A DNA stretch of 64,000 bases, taken from the NCBI GenBank assembly GCA_035048495.1, contig CM068553.1, positions 8,983,259-9,047,258 of the forward strand. Reading direction: 5' to 3'. Of this stretch, positions 48,358 through 60,260 are shown in pieces; position 1 is the stretch's first letter; the number at the start of each line of letters is the position of its first letter. This DNA comes from Euptelea pleiosperma (Eukaryota; Streptophyta; Magnoliopsida; Ranunculales; Eupteleaceae). The notes beneath the pieces are model-generated. The model was not told the origin of the DNA and ran no database searches. It saw nothing but the letters and a program-made list of their open reading frames with translations. Made by a program: the position numbers and the translations under genes.

Positions 48358-51300
48358 TTTACATTAGTATAACACGATTATATGGTGAATTTTGAGCTTG
48401 TAATTCTTGTATGAATATAAACCTATAAAGATGACGAATATAAATGTGTATATATTTTGTTAATTTGGTCATATTTAACAGGATATGGAAATGAAGCTAT
48501 TATTTAATGGCTAGCATTAAGGTCATTATATTGACCAATAAACAATTTTAATATGAAAAAAAATTAGCAACCTTTATAACCAATAAAAAAATTAAGAAAT
48601 TGACCAACCTGACAGGGTTGGACTTCGGCTGAGAAATCTAGGCCCGACCTCAAGTTGGGTTGGGCTAGGGTTCACAGCCTTGAAGGTAGGGTTGGGCTAG
48701 GGTTGACCTCCAACCTGACCCAACCCACCCGAGTTGCAGCCCTACAAAATGGACATTGAACCCATGTCGGACACTTCATTTTTTTAGTGTAAATGCCATG
48801 TCCGTGACATATCCCAACCGTGTCTCAGCCATACCAGGGTAACACAACTCAATTGACATCATTTATTTTATCCCAAATTGGGGTTAATCCTAGATTCCCT
48901 CAGTGAGCTCATTCTTTATTTTGTCTTTTCCTAGTCCTATTCATCCATCTCATTATCCTCATCTTCACCACTCCCATACTGTGAACATCATGCTTCTTGA
49001 TTACACTATCTAAAAATCTTTATGTATTACTATACCTACTCCATTTCTAGATTTTTATCTCCTACAAAATCTTATAGCCATCCCCAATGAAGCATGCTGT
49101 AAACACAGACACGCAAAACATAAAATAAAGGGAGAAAGAAAAAAGAGGACATCTACGAGTATTCATTTTGATGAGAGATGCATGAAACTTGGTTTTCGAA
49201 ACAAAAAAATAGTCCTGACAATAACAAAAGCTATTTCTTTCTGACATTAGTTGCAAGAAATGGGAATGGGGAAGCAGCTGCTGGAAACAAATTTTATTTA
49301 AATTATTTTAGAAAGTGGAGCGGGAGTGAGATTCTGAAGCTGGAAAAGGAGCGGGAGCGGTACCCAGAATAAAAGGTACTTGCAATTAAGTTTTTGAAAT
49401 TGCTCATAACATGAACGGCACGATGCATACGGTAGAAGACTACCTGAATGGCCATAAACTACAAAAAATAATTGTTTCAAGGGACACATGTTCCTCTGCG
49501 GATTAAACATAAACTATTATAGGTCTGTAAATTTTTAGGGAACCTTTGAGAAAGTATGGAACAAAACAAAATATGGTTTTAATTTTTGTATTTTCTAAGC
49601 AATAACAAAATTACATTAATAAAAAGAAAATGCCAAAAACTAGGGAAGATAGTTCCCTATATACAAAAGTTATCTACGCCTCCTTTTACTAATGAAATCT
49701 GCTATTTAATCACACCCTTTAGCGTACGACAAAAAATAATGACCACCCTCTAACAAGTCCCCTAATGAGATCAATCACATTAGAAAGTATCCATGGTGGA
49801 TGTTGGGCCCCCCTTAGCCAAATTCACCAGAGAGTTGTCCTTCCACCACCAAAGAGCCCAACAAGTGATCTTTGAAAATCTCGATGCCTCGGAGAAAAGC
49901 TTTTTAGCCTCCGCATCATTAGAATCTTTGAAAATTGGACTTACTTATTGCTGTATATGTTGTCCTTCACCTTAGTGACTGGAACTAAAACCATTGATAC
50001 GATAAGTGTACCTAATGGTCGATGTAGACTATCTGGAGATTATCTGTTACAGAGAGGTGAAACTACACATTTTGCCAGTTTCAACCTTCTTCTACTTCTT
50101 GATTGGAAGAAGAAGATTAAGAAGCAAGGAAATAGCATTGTGAGAGTGAATAATTGATTAGAAGAAGAAGATTAAGAAGCAAGGAAATAGCATTGTGAGA
50201 GTGAATAATCCGTCTCGCGCTCTTTTCTCATTACGACTTGAATCCAAAAAACCATTGCGCAAGAAAACACATTCTGTAAAAACTCACAGATTTATTATTA
50301 TTTGTCTTTCTATGCTTATATTGAAAAACAAAGACTGGGTAAGTTAGCTCACCTTGGTCATGACCAATATCAACTCTGACTCAAGGTTCATAAACGCATT
50401 GAGTACTAGACCTTTTTTTTTTTTACCTTTGTCCAAATGAGGCTAAGTGAGTTAGCATTTGCAAAATAACTATATAATAAATTGGGAAAAGTGAACAAAC
50501 CTTTTGATTATTTCAATAGGATTGCTTGATTGTAATAAAAATTAGATTTTGCAGAAAACTAAACATCAATCCTAACGATTTACAACAGAATTAAATGGAA
50601 TAGACATGTTAACCTCAAACTAGAATTCCTGAGAGAAAAGAAAAAAAGAAGCTGACAAATTTCATGATTACCTTATATCCACAGGTATACCACCAAGTGG
50701 AACAACAAGTCTATGGGGCCATTGGAGCATATCTGTGACGATCGAATTCACTGTGTCCTACAAAAGGGACATGATAACAACACCAGAACTATTAGCGACG
50801 TGAGTCGAGATAAATATTGAAGTATCAAATAATGATAGATTTAGAAACTACTCAGGTATAAAATTTGACATTATAAACAAACTTACATCAATCATATCTG
50901 AAATTCCAGGAATTGCTGTTAAGCTTCCTCCAACAGCTTTCAATGTATAATCAATTCTAGGCTTCGGCTGATTGAAACATATACAAATTATTAATAATTT
51001 TCAGATTACTGAAACTTTGATACAGGGTAAAGGTTAAAGAGTAATCTGGAAGTTTTGTTTGTTCATGGCATAATTGGAAATCAGCTCCATTCCCAGTATA
51101 AGATGTTCAAACTAAATGTGACCTAATCTTGAAACATCTCGAAAGCAAAATATTGAAACCCTAGGATATCCTTGAACATTAGAATAAGGATGGAAATACA
51201 TACTACCTTAAATACTATGTCAACCAGGAGTGCAATTCAAAAATGGGAACTGTGCACGTTGTCCATATTCACTTAAAAGTTTTGGTTGAACTGCAACTGT

Positions 51301-54300
51301 GGTGTACTCAGCTAATGTAGCTTGAATGAAGACAAGGGGGAAACTCTCGTAATTATTTAGCCCTTTATGCCTTTGAGGAAAACATAGTTACCTCATTTTT
51401 AGGAATATGCTACATCCACTGGTCAACCATTACCTCAATGAAGTACAAAAATTTGTAGGTCCAACCTCATGCAATAGCATCACAGAGTGCAGAGCACATA
51501 TCAATACATCACCCACCTAACATGACTCGCTGTTGGGTTCTCTCAATTCACTAATACATGGCATGTTGCATGAACAGTGAAATAAAGAGGTACATGATCT
51601 CAGGTCATAACAACATATAGATGTTTTCACTCAGATTACCCAGTGTATGAAATAGCCGGAGGGAAATTTAGGCTTTGTTTTAGATTAGTTTTTGAGTTGA
51701 AGCTCTAATTGAGAACATCCATGAATGTTGAGTTCCTTCATATTTGGTTGATTTCCCACTCTACTTAATGATTGTTAATCTAACAGAGATAATTGCAGGT
51801 TTCCATTTATCTCTGCATATGTTTCTGTTTGTGCTTGTTCAATTATAGTATGTAGCAAATGTTCAACACTCCAATGTGGCAAGCCACAAATTTGTTGTTT
51901 CTTAACCACAGTCAAATATTTTCATTGGTCATTGATGTGGAGATGAGTCGTATCCCCCAACTCTTTTCTATTTTTCATTTTCTATTGGTACTGGCCATAG
52001 AAGCTCTTTCCTTACACTCAATCATAGTGATTCCGAATGGGTGAAATAACTGTGTCAGCATGTGTTGGATTCCGAAATTTTTATGGATTCTGGTGTGAAA
52101 CTTCTATATTTTTTTAGTTTTTTTCCCTGAATCACTCTTGACAATTATATATTTTAATTAACATTTACTGTAGGTTACTGGTTTTAGCTCAATATTATTA
52201 TACAATGTATTAATTTATATCATTTAAAAATTAAAAGATAATACCGAATTTACAAATCCCATATTTTGGGGTCTGCTGAGTTGGACGCGTGGTACCTCTG
52301 TTGGGTTTCTGACATTCGTACCCATATATATGCAATACACATGCTAAATAATTGAGGATAGTGTAAAATGAAGAACTACAACTACAAATTTGCAAGGCAT
52401 AAAATTCTGTTCACTAGGCATACTTCAGAAAGTAGAGCAACAACAACAGCAGAAATGCAAGGGATCTCTTCCGCAAGTTGGAAGATAACTCGTACGACAG
52501 TGAAAACCTGAAGATCCTTCAACTGCAACCAATACCACAAAACCAAATGTCAAGCCAAGAGGAAAGACTTTAAATACCTAAGCAGGTATCTAAACATTCA
52601 AGGTAGTTGATGCAGCAACCTGAATAGGTATTGAAGCAACAAGTGCTGCCTCCACAGCAAGAATGATGCTTGGATCACCACCCCATCGGAAGTCAATATC
52701 CATTGTGATTTGACCTTTCTTAAGGCTCTGAACACGAATGCCTGTATCAAAATTTGAGCTTTTTTTTATCAGATAACAAAAGATTTGTATTGAAGTATAT
52801 GAAATGTACAAAGGTAGGGAAAATTACTCCCTAAACGCACCCAACAAAAGAAGAACATAGGATGCAATGAAGATAGCATCCTAAGGCAAAAAATAAAAAA
52901 AAAATCAACTTCTGCGTTAAACATTAAATCCCCATTCTCTACAAAATCTACATATTGAGCCCATTGGATGGAACTCCTTCAAGACCGAAGCTCAGGCTAT
53001 TCACATATTCCCAACATAATGGCAAATCTTGGGAAATTCCCAGCTTTGGTCTTCAAAAATATGATTGTTTCACTCCTTCCGTGAGCCCCAACAACACACC
53101 TTCGATAGCATCTTCCAAAGGATCTTGCCCTTGTGCCTGGATCCCCCACTTGGAGAGGAGTTGAAGACATCGACTCTGTCTTTGGCAAAATCATATTTGT
53201 CCCAAGGAGCAACAGAAAGAAGCTCCACACCTTACAAGTGACCTCGCAGTGTATGAAGAGATGACTCACATCTTCTTCATTCTCCTTACACATGATGCAT
53301 CGATTCGAAATCATCACGTTCTGATGATTACAATGATTACGATGATCAACTGTCAGGATTTTATCCAGCCCTACCGTCCCTAAAAAAGCATCCACTCTTG
53401 GAGAAATGTTGTTTCCCCACACTATAGCCACTGAATGCCTCTCACACGAAATCCAATTATTGATCTTCGATGGAAAAATCACTATTCAGACTATCTATCG
53501 CTCTAATAGAGAGCGCGATAGACAGTCTGAGACGCAATAGATGGTTTTGGGAGAGGAACAGAGGAGTGGAAGAAAGAGAAGGCGGGAAGGAAAGGAAGGG
53601 GAGGTTTTAGCCGCTGATAACGCTTTGACGAGAGATCAGACACTCAATCTACGCAGAGGGCAAAATTGTCCACAAATAGTAAAAAGGTATGAACTAACTA
53701 TTGTTTTTAAATCAGGGTTGTTTTGACCTAAGGATTACTATTGAGTAATTTTTTGGCTAAATGCCCTTATTTCAAAATCAAAGATTACATAATTATTTGT
53801 AGAACTCTAACTTTCTTGAGTCTGATTGGCACCTAACAACTTGAAGAAAGGGAGATGCGAGTAGGAGAAGGGCGAGGAAGAAAACCCTAACGGTCATGGA
53901 AGAAGAGTTTGAGATGGGCACACGAATCCTCGAACCGACGCACGATAAGTATTGAAGAACGCCTATTGTGTTGTATTGGTGCTCTCCTCAGACATGGTGG
54001 TGGTGGTGGTTGAGAACAGTGATTAGAAAACAACAAACATAAACGAGGACTATCAAAGAATGAGATGGTGGTTGAAGCGGCAACAGATTGTTGGCAATGA
54101 TGGTAGGATTTTTTGGCTCTGATACCAAATTTAATGCAGGACGAGAGACGTTCTACGATTGGATAAGATTTCGGTGAAATCACTCCATCGGATTTTGAAG
54201 GAATCACTCCTTCGGGAAGAATCACTCTTCCCACCTAAGCATCTCATCCAGAAAATTTGGAATCACTCCAAAAAATAAATCTCTTCATTAATTATTCAAA

Positions 54301-57300
54301 ATCAAATATTACAACCCCTATTTATAAAACTCTTAACTTTTCTACTCCTAATCAAACTAAACGACTTTCTAAAAGTATTTGAAACTGATTACAACTCAAA
54401 TTAAAAATAATAATAATCTTAATTAAAATAAAATTAATTATGCTTAATTTTGAGGGGTCCGCATGCTCTCGCTCTCTTTACTGATCTGGTGTAGCTGCAG
54501 ACTATCAAGTAGAATGCTGCCGCATTATCCTATTGACAAAAGCACCCCGGTGAGCACTTATCAACTGATCAACAAAGTCTTTCGGCCGTGAGAATTATAG
54601 CCCCTATCTTATATGTGCTGCATTCAAGGCTGATGGAGCGTAAATCTCTTAATTCCTCTGCACCTTTGACCTTTAGGAATGAGTGTGATGAATGTGGCAT
54701 TGGATCTTGTGTCCCATCTCCCTTTATCATGGAATTCAAGAAAAACCTTCATCAAATCCTCCTTGATATTAACTTATCAAAAACAAAAACAAAAAATCAT
54801 CCTTGATATTACTCCAATAGGTGTTATAAAATGCTAGTGTACCCATCCGAACTCAGAGCCTTGTCTCTATCCAGAGATTGGATTGCGCATAGACTTCATC
54901 TTTCCTCAAAAGGGCTTTCCAGCCACACTGCCAACTCTATATCTAGTGACTGCAATTACGTGCTCTAAGAACACTTCAATCAGTGCTAATGCTAAATTCA
55001 CACTATTATCTACTCTCCAGATTAAGTATAAAAAAGAGAAATCAAGTTGCATACACCAAGCAAAATCATGATAAATGACTACCCTTCCCTCTAATTCCTT
55101 AATTACAACTAACGATCTCTGTTCAAAATAAAGAATATAACAGTGTTCCACTAACCATCAGAACAAGTAAAGACGAAAAGCATGAAGACCAAGAGACTGA
55201 GTGTGAAATCAGACCTTCAATCTTGGGTGCCACATTTCCAAGAGACAATTTACTGAATTTTAGTGAAGTAATTCCTGGAGGTCGGTATTCTTCCAGTATT
55301 GGTTCAACAGACTCTTTTATAACAACAGTTGCTGCCTGAGAAAAAGAACATTCTAACAAACTTAAATAATAGATTTAAGAATCAGAATCTGGTGGAATGC
55401 TAGAAACATGATAGGCCATCAGCAACATCAATATGAAGGCATGTTAGTGTCCCTATGATTTTGTTCAAGTTCAAATATTGTAGTGACAAAGTTCATATAA
55501 GCAAGAAATAATTCAAAAAGTTATGTTTCTAAGAGCATGTACTTAAGAATATATAAACAAAGAAACCAAAGAAATTCCTGATAATAACTATCAATGTTAT
55601 ACAAGACTACCGTTAAGAATAATAAAACTTCAGTCCTAAAAAATTATTATAAGAAACTCAGTACTGCTAACAGACTGAGCATGTGCCATACTGCTAATTA
55701 AAAAGCAAGTTTCCATGAAAAGCTTAAAGAACTACTTAATTCAAGACATATATAAGAACTGCATCAGAAAAATAAATTACCGAGCAATTACATATATTCA
55801 AGTATAGAACATACCCAACAAACTACAAAATGATGGTGATGCAGGAAAAGTTCAGAAAGGAAGGAAAAGTTCAGAAAGGAATGCATGGTTGTTGCATATA
55901 ATCCAGGAGAAAACATGAGGTTTAAAAAAAGGTTAAATAACAAATAACATCTTATAATGGATGTATAGAGCAAAGAAGCTTACATCTGCAACAAAAGGCC
56001 ACATTTTGCTCAGTTGCTTGTTCAGCCATTTCACCTGAAAGAGTCGGTACAAGCAAAATAAGATATATAGAATGGAAACATGAAGAATAGTACTTAAATA
56101 ATTAATGAATTGAAGTAATGCCAAGGAAGTGTAACTTTCATACAACATAAAGCAACATAGTAAACATAAAGTTCATAGCTACATTCCCCACGTCATAAAA
56201 GAATTAGTCAAATGTTTTACAAAAGGTTCAAAACTGATATACTACAAATAGTTTTGGCCTGTCAACTTGACTTGATTCATTATTATTAAGAATACCTTAT
56301 TACAACTCAAATTAACTTATAGGTTGGTGAAAAGTTCAATGAAGTTTTCAAAAAATCTTGAAGTTTCTATTGACCTGATCAGGTTTTTACAAATCAAAGA
56401 CTCGAGCAAAACCTGAAAACAATATTTTATTTTGCACGCAATTTAACTTGTTACATTTGGAGAACAGGTCAACAAAGTTTTCAAAAAAACTTTAAGTTTC
56501 TATTGACCTGATCAGGTTTTTACAAACCAAAGACAAGCAAAACCTGAAAACAATATTTCCAGTTGCACACAATTTACTCAAGTCTCTAAAGGTTTTGACT
56601 GGTTGAAATCAAGTAGCAATTATTCCCTTAAGAAGTAAAAGAAACTACTTTATTGATCAGAAAAAAAAGAGGGGTTAAGTTCATACAGTGATGAGGTGCT
56701 CATTGGTATCTTTAAGTTTAATGGTTAACGAATGCCAGGATAATGAGATGCGAAAATATGAATCTAGGTTTAGAGAGAGAGAGAGAGAGACGAACTAGTG
56801 TTGTCCGGCCTCCTAATTATGTTTTATATATCTTCCACTTAAATGGTATGGGCCCACTTACATTAATAGAGCATATGGGCCCAACACTCTACATAAAGCC
56901 CATTTTACATAACATAAACATAACAAAATAAACTAAGAACTCTAACACGAGATATTCAAATGAAGTTTAACTTACATTCCAACAATCAATTTGCTTAAAT
57001 AAGATAAGTATTCATTTTCGTTCATGGGAAGCTCCAAAGTTTCTTATAGTCTTCTATCTACAAACACCTAGGCGAGTTACACAGATAACAAAACATCATT
57101 TTCTATGAATGTTCTTGGCATTGGTTTCAAGAAACTACATGTTAGCGGAGGGTGTGTTCCTGCGCATGTGTTGTGTTGGCCTGACGACCCGTTGGTATAC
57201 ATAGTTGTTTCACCTTTCCCCAACAGGTCGATCTTCTGGGCTAAATGGTTGTTGAACATGGTATCAGAGCCAAGGTCACATGATCGAGTTGCGGGCGCAT

Positions 57301-59993
57301 TCTTGAGGGAGGAGTGTTGGGGGTCAATAATGCCGCTCCCAAAGGGCGCAGTAGGGGCCCGCGGGTGCGAGGTCGATCACCGTTAGAACCAAAGGGTCAC
57401 GGGATCGAATCACAGAACATACCCGCAGGTGCAATGTCGATCGTGGTAAAAAGGCTAAAGTTTGCCCCCCTCCTGACAAGATATCTTTTCGGGAGGAATG
57501 GCAGCTTGATACCCGGTTAATGTCCTAAAAAGTGGTATCATAGCCTTAAGGCTTGGGAGGTCGGGGGCTCAAGTCTCCAGCAGAGTGTATTCCTGCTGAG
57601 GGGAAAGTTAGCGGAGGGTTTGTTCTCGCGCACGTGTTGTGTTGGCCCAACAACCCGTTGGTATACATTGTTGTTTCACCTTTCCACAACATGTCGATCT
57701 TTTGGGGTAAATGGTTGTTTAACACTACAACATCTTGATTCTAATTAGCAATTTTGTAGATGATACTGTAAATAAAAATAAGCGGTTTCCTCCCTTGTTT
57801 GGGGACCAATCTACTTTGTCAGAATGCCAATATGCCATCAAACCAATGGAGCAAGTTCGACTGTCAATTAGCAGTTAACAAGGTTTAAAATTTCGTTTCG
57901 GAGGAATGTCTCGGTCAAGTGAAAAACCGAGACAAACTCCGAAACGAAACGAAACATTGAAAAAATTGTGAAAAAACGAAATTTCCGAAACATTACGAAA
58001 CATTCCCGAAACATTATGAAATATTTTCAAAATCATTAAATTATATTTTTTATTTATTTTTATTTTTTTGGATTGTATCGAATTGTCTCGGTTTGTCTCG
58101 GCGAAACAAACCAAAACATTCCGAAACATTACGAAATGAAACATTCCGAAATTTTAAACCATGGCAGTTAACAGTTGCCACCCTTGCTTATAGATTGCAC
58201 CAGCCCTATTTCAGTCATAACATGTCAAAATTAGGATTCTCTATGATTTAGAGTTCTCCACGAACAAGTTATAGGACAGTTAATATCGTTGATCAGCTTC
58301 CACACAAAAAAAGGCTCTGTTGCAAGGTGTTAAGGGCAGGTGCTCACCTGCTCTCGCAAGTGAACGGAAGAGGACTAATGTATTATGTACTGGTTCTAGC
58401 ATTTTTACAAAGATTCCAATGGAATTGTTGATGGATACTAATATGGTTCCCAAACCTAACTTAAGGATCCTATATCTCTGTTGCTTAATAGCACTAAAAA
58501 GTTTGAAGAAACACCTTACCTCAAGTTTTTGTTTGGTGACTCATATCAGCTTCTCTATTAATGAAATAGGTCATCACACTTAATCATCATGCAGATTTCT
58601 TCCGCATCTTCATAATTTTTTCAAAACTTCTTCATAATTCCAGACTAAAACTTAGCAAGTTTAACAAACACGGGTCAATATCGAACCAACAGTGTACAAT
58701 AAAATTTTGTCGAACCACAAAATAAGAACACGAGAAACACAACAATCAACTCTAACAATCAAAATTCATAACGACCAATTACTTTAAAAACTTGCAATTT
58801 TCCCCTCCATAACCGAAGTTCCCATGGATAAAAAACTCTCAATTCTGCGTAGATAAGATATTCTCCGGTCTGAAAGACCATTCTTATAGTAAACCACCAA
58901 GAGAAATTTGCAAGTTTAAAACAATTATAGTTTTCTTCCCAACTAAATTATAACAAACTGAACAAAAAGAAAAAATCATAGAAACTTAACCTGTTCATAC
59001 ACAGGGAAAGATATCCATTCAGGATAATTATCACCACAAATTTTCTTCAAATCATCTCTGTTAAGCGACCCAAGAAGTTTTATATCAACTGCCTGTAGAA
59101 GATAGCACCAACAATGATGTAGAACAGTCAGTCCAAAACATAAACTACCCCCATACATAACTAAATATAATCATCAAGACCGTATTGTCGCAGCTTAAAA
59201 CAACAAAAACTATAATGTTCTCATTGATGTTTTGGTGTCCACTAAGTACTTGCTAAAAATCGAATTCATTTAAAAATGTACTACAGTTCATCCCAATAAA
59301 CCTTCCCATGGATATAGCACGTCTAATAAAACAATTATATCTTCTTTTCCATCTTTTTAACATTATTTGGCAAGACTAACGACCAAAAAAATGATATTTT
59401 TGAAAGATTTTCAAGAATTTTTTTTTCCGCTGCAAAAATGGCGATCGAAACATGCTCTTAAGTCTTTAAAAGGGGTTTGGAAACCGGAACTCCAAAGCAT
59501 CGGACCATGATTAACTCTTGAAATATGGCATGTAAGGGATTATACAAGAAACCTAGAAACCTTTCTACGCAACATTGTCGAAAATTGTCGAGCATTTTCT
59601 CAATGAGTTGAATAATTCGAAGAAAAATGTCGCTACTGTGTTCCAATTGCAGAGCTTACAGAACAGCATCAGATACCCTTTCTACCACACAATTTACATC
59701 AATTTTAAGATGACGTTCTTGATATGGACAGAAACAAAAAGGTTTCAAATTTCGACCGACACAACGGCATGGAATTGGAAACTGTAATTGTCAATTCTAG
59801 GTAAGAATTCTGACCTAGAATTGAAAAATGAAGAAAGAGTCAAACGGCATGGAATTGGAAATTCTCATGAAGGAGAATTAGGGCGTACCTTAGCGACGCG
59901 CTTGGTGCTTCGGTAGCGCATCATATGGCACCATCCAGCCATCAAAGCGATCCCGACCAGCGTCCCCATTATAATTCCCGAAATCAAACCCAT
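44231..59993 (-). CDS. CLB: CLB/SYT7-type SMP-C2 calcium-dependent lipid-binding protein, complete spliced gene
   Basis: Orthologue-like to Arabidopsis CLB (At3g61050, NTMC2 family, also called SYT7), a membrane-anchored lipid-binding protein of ER membrane contacts. Exons (minus, 5' to 3'): 59889-59993, 58991-59092, 55984-56034, 55215-55335, 52620-52741, 52424-52522, 50887-50967, 50672-50757, 47280-47505, 45483-45647, 44231-44617; 1545 nt, 514 aa, all GT-AG and in frame, close to the Arabidopsis length. An N-terminal membrane segment (about 3-22) precedes the SMP lipid-transfer domain (about 65-245, including ISFPVYEQVKWLNK, LKFSKLSLGNVAPKIEG, DFRWGGDPSI, LQWPHRLVVPLGG). One C2 domain (about 262-370) has SDPYVVVYI and loop-3 acids D334, D336, D340; the first loop-1 acid is Glu (NMETF), as I recall in AtCLB. 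A charged helix (about 392-416) and a VGSG/VGTG-repeat tail follow. The ATG sits in MGLISGI, the family start. Confidence 0.95.
45842..46110 (-). mobile_element. LINE 3' tail fragment in a CLB intron
   Basis: Left edge TTTTTTCTTTTGATAAG is the complement of a LINE A-rich terminus; the following 250 bp has the look of an RNase H-end remnant but too many stops to name a domain. Confidence 0.35.
46345..46650. mobile_element. Hairpin MITE, diverged G-box subfamily
   Basis: Left arm TTTAGGGCCTACTGATC, GATGTTTGGACCACCTC; right arm GAGGTGGACCAAATATC, AGTAGGCCCTAAAGAG, then TCCACGTGGCG. Loop has ATTTTAGCATCC. Located in the CLB intron between exons at 45647 and 47280. Confidence 0.65.
46650..47165. 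mobile_element. Hairpin MITE, second family, long copy
   Basis: Same family as 16430-16775: GGAGATCATCCTCACAAAATC, CCATTTTTCATAGGCTAGAAAT, then a second set CCTCACAAAAATTCTGCC, AGTGGATTACAAGTAG, and the tip TTTGTCATTTATTTGTCAC. It appears to be two overlapping or nested copies. Confidence 0.55.
47840..49050 (-). mobile_element. RTE-type LINE fragment, interrupted by a hAT element
   Basis: Plus-strand strings TGCCCAAACCATCTCAATTG (47x-48x boundary) and CCCTCAGTGAGCTCATT, TTCATCCATCTCATTATCC are the complement of the plant RTE RT region I recognise (GAGATGGTTTGGGCATG). The two parts are separated by 48086-48744. No continuous frame. Confidence 0.5.
48086..48744. mobile_element. hAT-type non-autonomous element
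   Basis: Ends TAGGGCTGCAACTTGGG / ACCCGAGTTGCAGCCCTA with near-identical 8-bp flanks TAAAATGG and CAAAATGG (48078-48085, 48745-48752). Subterminal GGGTTGGGCTAGGG repeats occur on both sides. The core is AT-rich with a long (TA)n (48309-48352). 659 bp, no transposase. Confidence 0.8.
49580..49980 (-). mobile_element. LINE 3' end fragment (RNase H tail) in a CLB intron
   Basis: Minus-strand text ends with an ISLVKGGVD-like segment, comparable to the LAKEGVD end of plant LINE RNase H domains, then a phenylalanine-rich tail and TTTATTAATGTAATTTTG. Stops throughout. Confidence 0.4.
50106..50212. repeat. 55-bp tandem duplication
   Basis: GAAGAAGAAGATTAAGAAGC begins both units at 50106 and 50161; the units are almost identical to GTGAGAGTGAATAAT. 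Recent duplication in a CLB intron. Confidence 0.9.
52758..53490 (-). mobile_element. LINE 3' fragment with zf-RVT domain in a CLB intron
   Basis: Minus-strand frame 52997-53482 encodes a zf-RVT type end: NISPRVDAFLGTVGLDKILT, then C-x2-C...H-x4-H in CIMCKENEEDVSHLFIHC, then VWSFFLLLLG. The 3' terminus GTTATCTGATAAAAAAAAG lies at the left edge (about 52758-52776). It sits 17 bp from the exon boundary at 52741, in the upstream intron. Confidence 0.8.
53900..54540 (-). mobile_element. LTR retrotransposon end: LTR plus primer-binding site
   Basis: On the minus strand an LTR-like block (about 54540 to 54135) with TATAAATAGGGG (about 54318-54330) and ending in TGCA is followed within 8 nt by TGGTATCAGAGCC (54115-54127), the initiator Met-tRNA primer site. 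The internal region toward 53900 has no recognisable gag-pol. The outer LTR edge is uncertain and the second LTR is missing. Confidence 0.6.
56333..56590. repeat. 133-bp tandem duplication
   Basis: AAGTTTCTATTGACCTGATC occurs at about 56361 and 56494, each followed by AGGTTTTTACAAA and CAAAACCTGAAAACAATATT. It lies in the CLB intron between exons 2 and 3. Confidence 0.85.
57140..57724 (+). mobile_element. TRIM retrotransposon, long copy, in a CLB intron
   Basis: Two 119-bp LTRs (57140-57258 and 57606-57724) share GTTAGCGGAGGGT, CGTTGGTATACAT and AATGGTTGTT(G/T)AACA. Target duplication CTACA at 57135-57139 and 57725-57729. The primer site TGGTATCAGAGCC follows the left LTR immediately (57259). 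A second primer-like TGGTATCATAGCC lies at about 57534. A purine stretch TGAGGGGAAAG precedes the right LTR. No ORF. Same family as 14497-14829; inserted opposite to CLB transcription. Confidence 0.92.
57879..58163. mobile_element. hAT-type MITE with perfect 8-bp target duplication
   Basis: Starts CAAGGTTTAAAATTTCG, ends CGAAATTTTAAACCATG, flanked by GCAGTTAA (57871-57878, 58164-58171). Interior of repeated CCGAAACATT units on one arm and the complement on the other. 285 bp. Confidence 0.88.
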
Positions 59994-59999
59994 TTTCTT

Positions 60000-60260
60000 C
60001 GTTTAATCAAACAGATTTCCCCAGCAGAGTAGAGAAGAGAAGAGAGAAGAGAAGAGAAGATAGACAGGAAGGAGGAGGAGGAGGAAATGGCGGGCCCTGA
60101 GAAAGGAAATTGAGAAAATGAATCAAAATCAATCACTCATCGCGACCGTTATTTTTTCATAAATTCATTATTCACCCTCTCTTTCTCTCTCTAAAATCAA
60201 AACTCTCTCTCTCTTCTCTCGACGGGGGAGAAAACTCTGCTCCACAGAGTAGGAGAGCAA
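60000..60260 (-). promoter_or_regulatory. 5'UTR/promoter-proximal region of the CLB gene
   Basis: Directly upstream of the CLB ATG (59993) the minus strand is purine-rich: on the plus strand GAGAAGAGAAGAG repeats at about 60035-60060, then CTCTCTCTC tracts at about 60178-60225. GA/CT-rich leaders are usual in plant 5'UTRs. No clear TATA box is visible, so the start site is not set. Confidence 0.4.

Noticed and set aside
53482..53535. Short hairpin AGACTATCTATCGC / GCGCGATAGACAGTCT
   Set aside because: Striking but single-copy here, with no terminator or element ends; left as an unassigned inverted repeat.
57105..57520. 93- and 68-codon ORFs
   Set aside because: They fall in the TRIM LTR and internal region; TRIMs are non-coding.
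57360..57600. tRNA-like B-box strings (GGGATCGAATC, GGGGGCTCAAGTC) in the TRIM
   Set aside because: No matching A box, acceptor stem or cloverleaf; not a tRNA gene.
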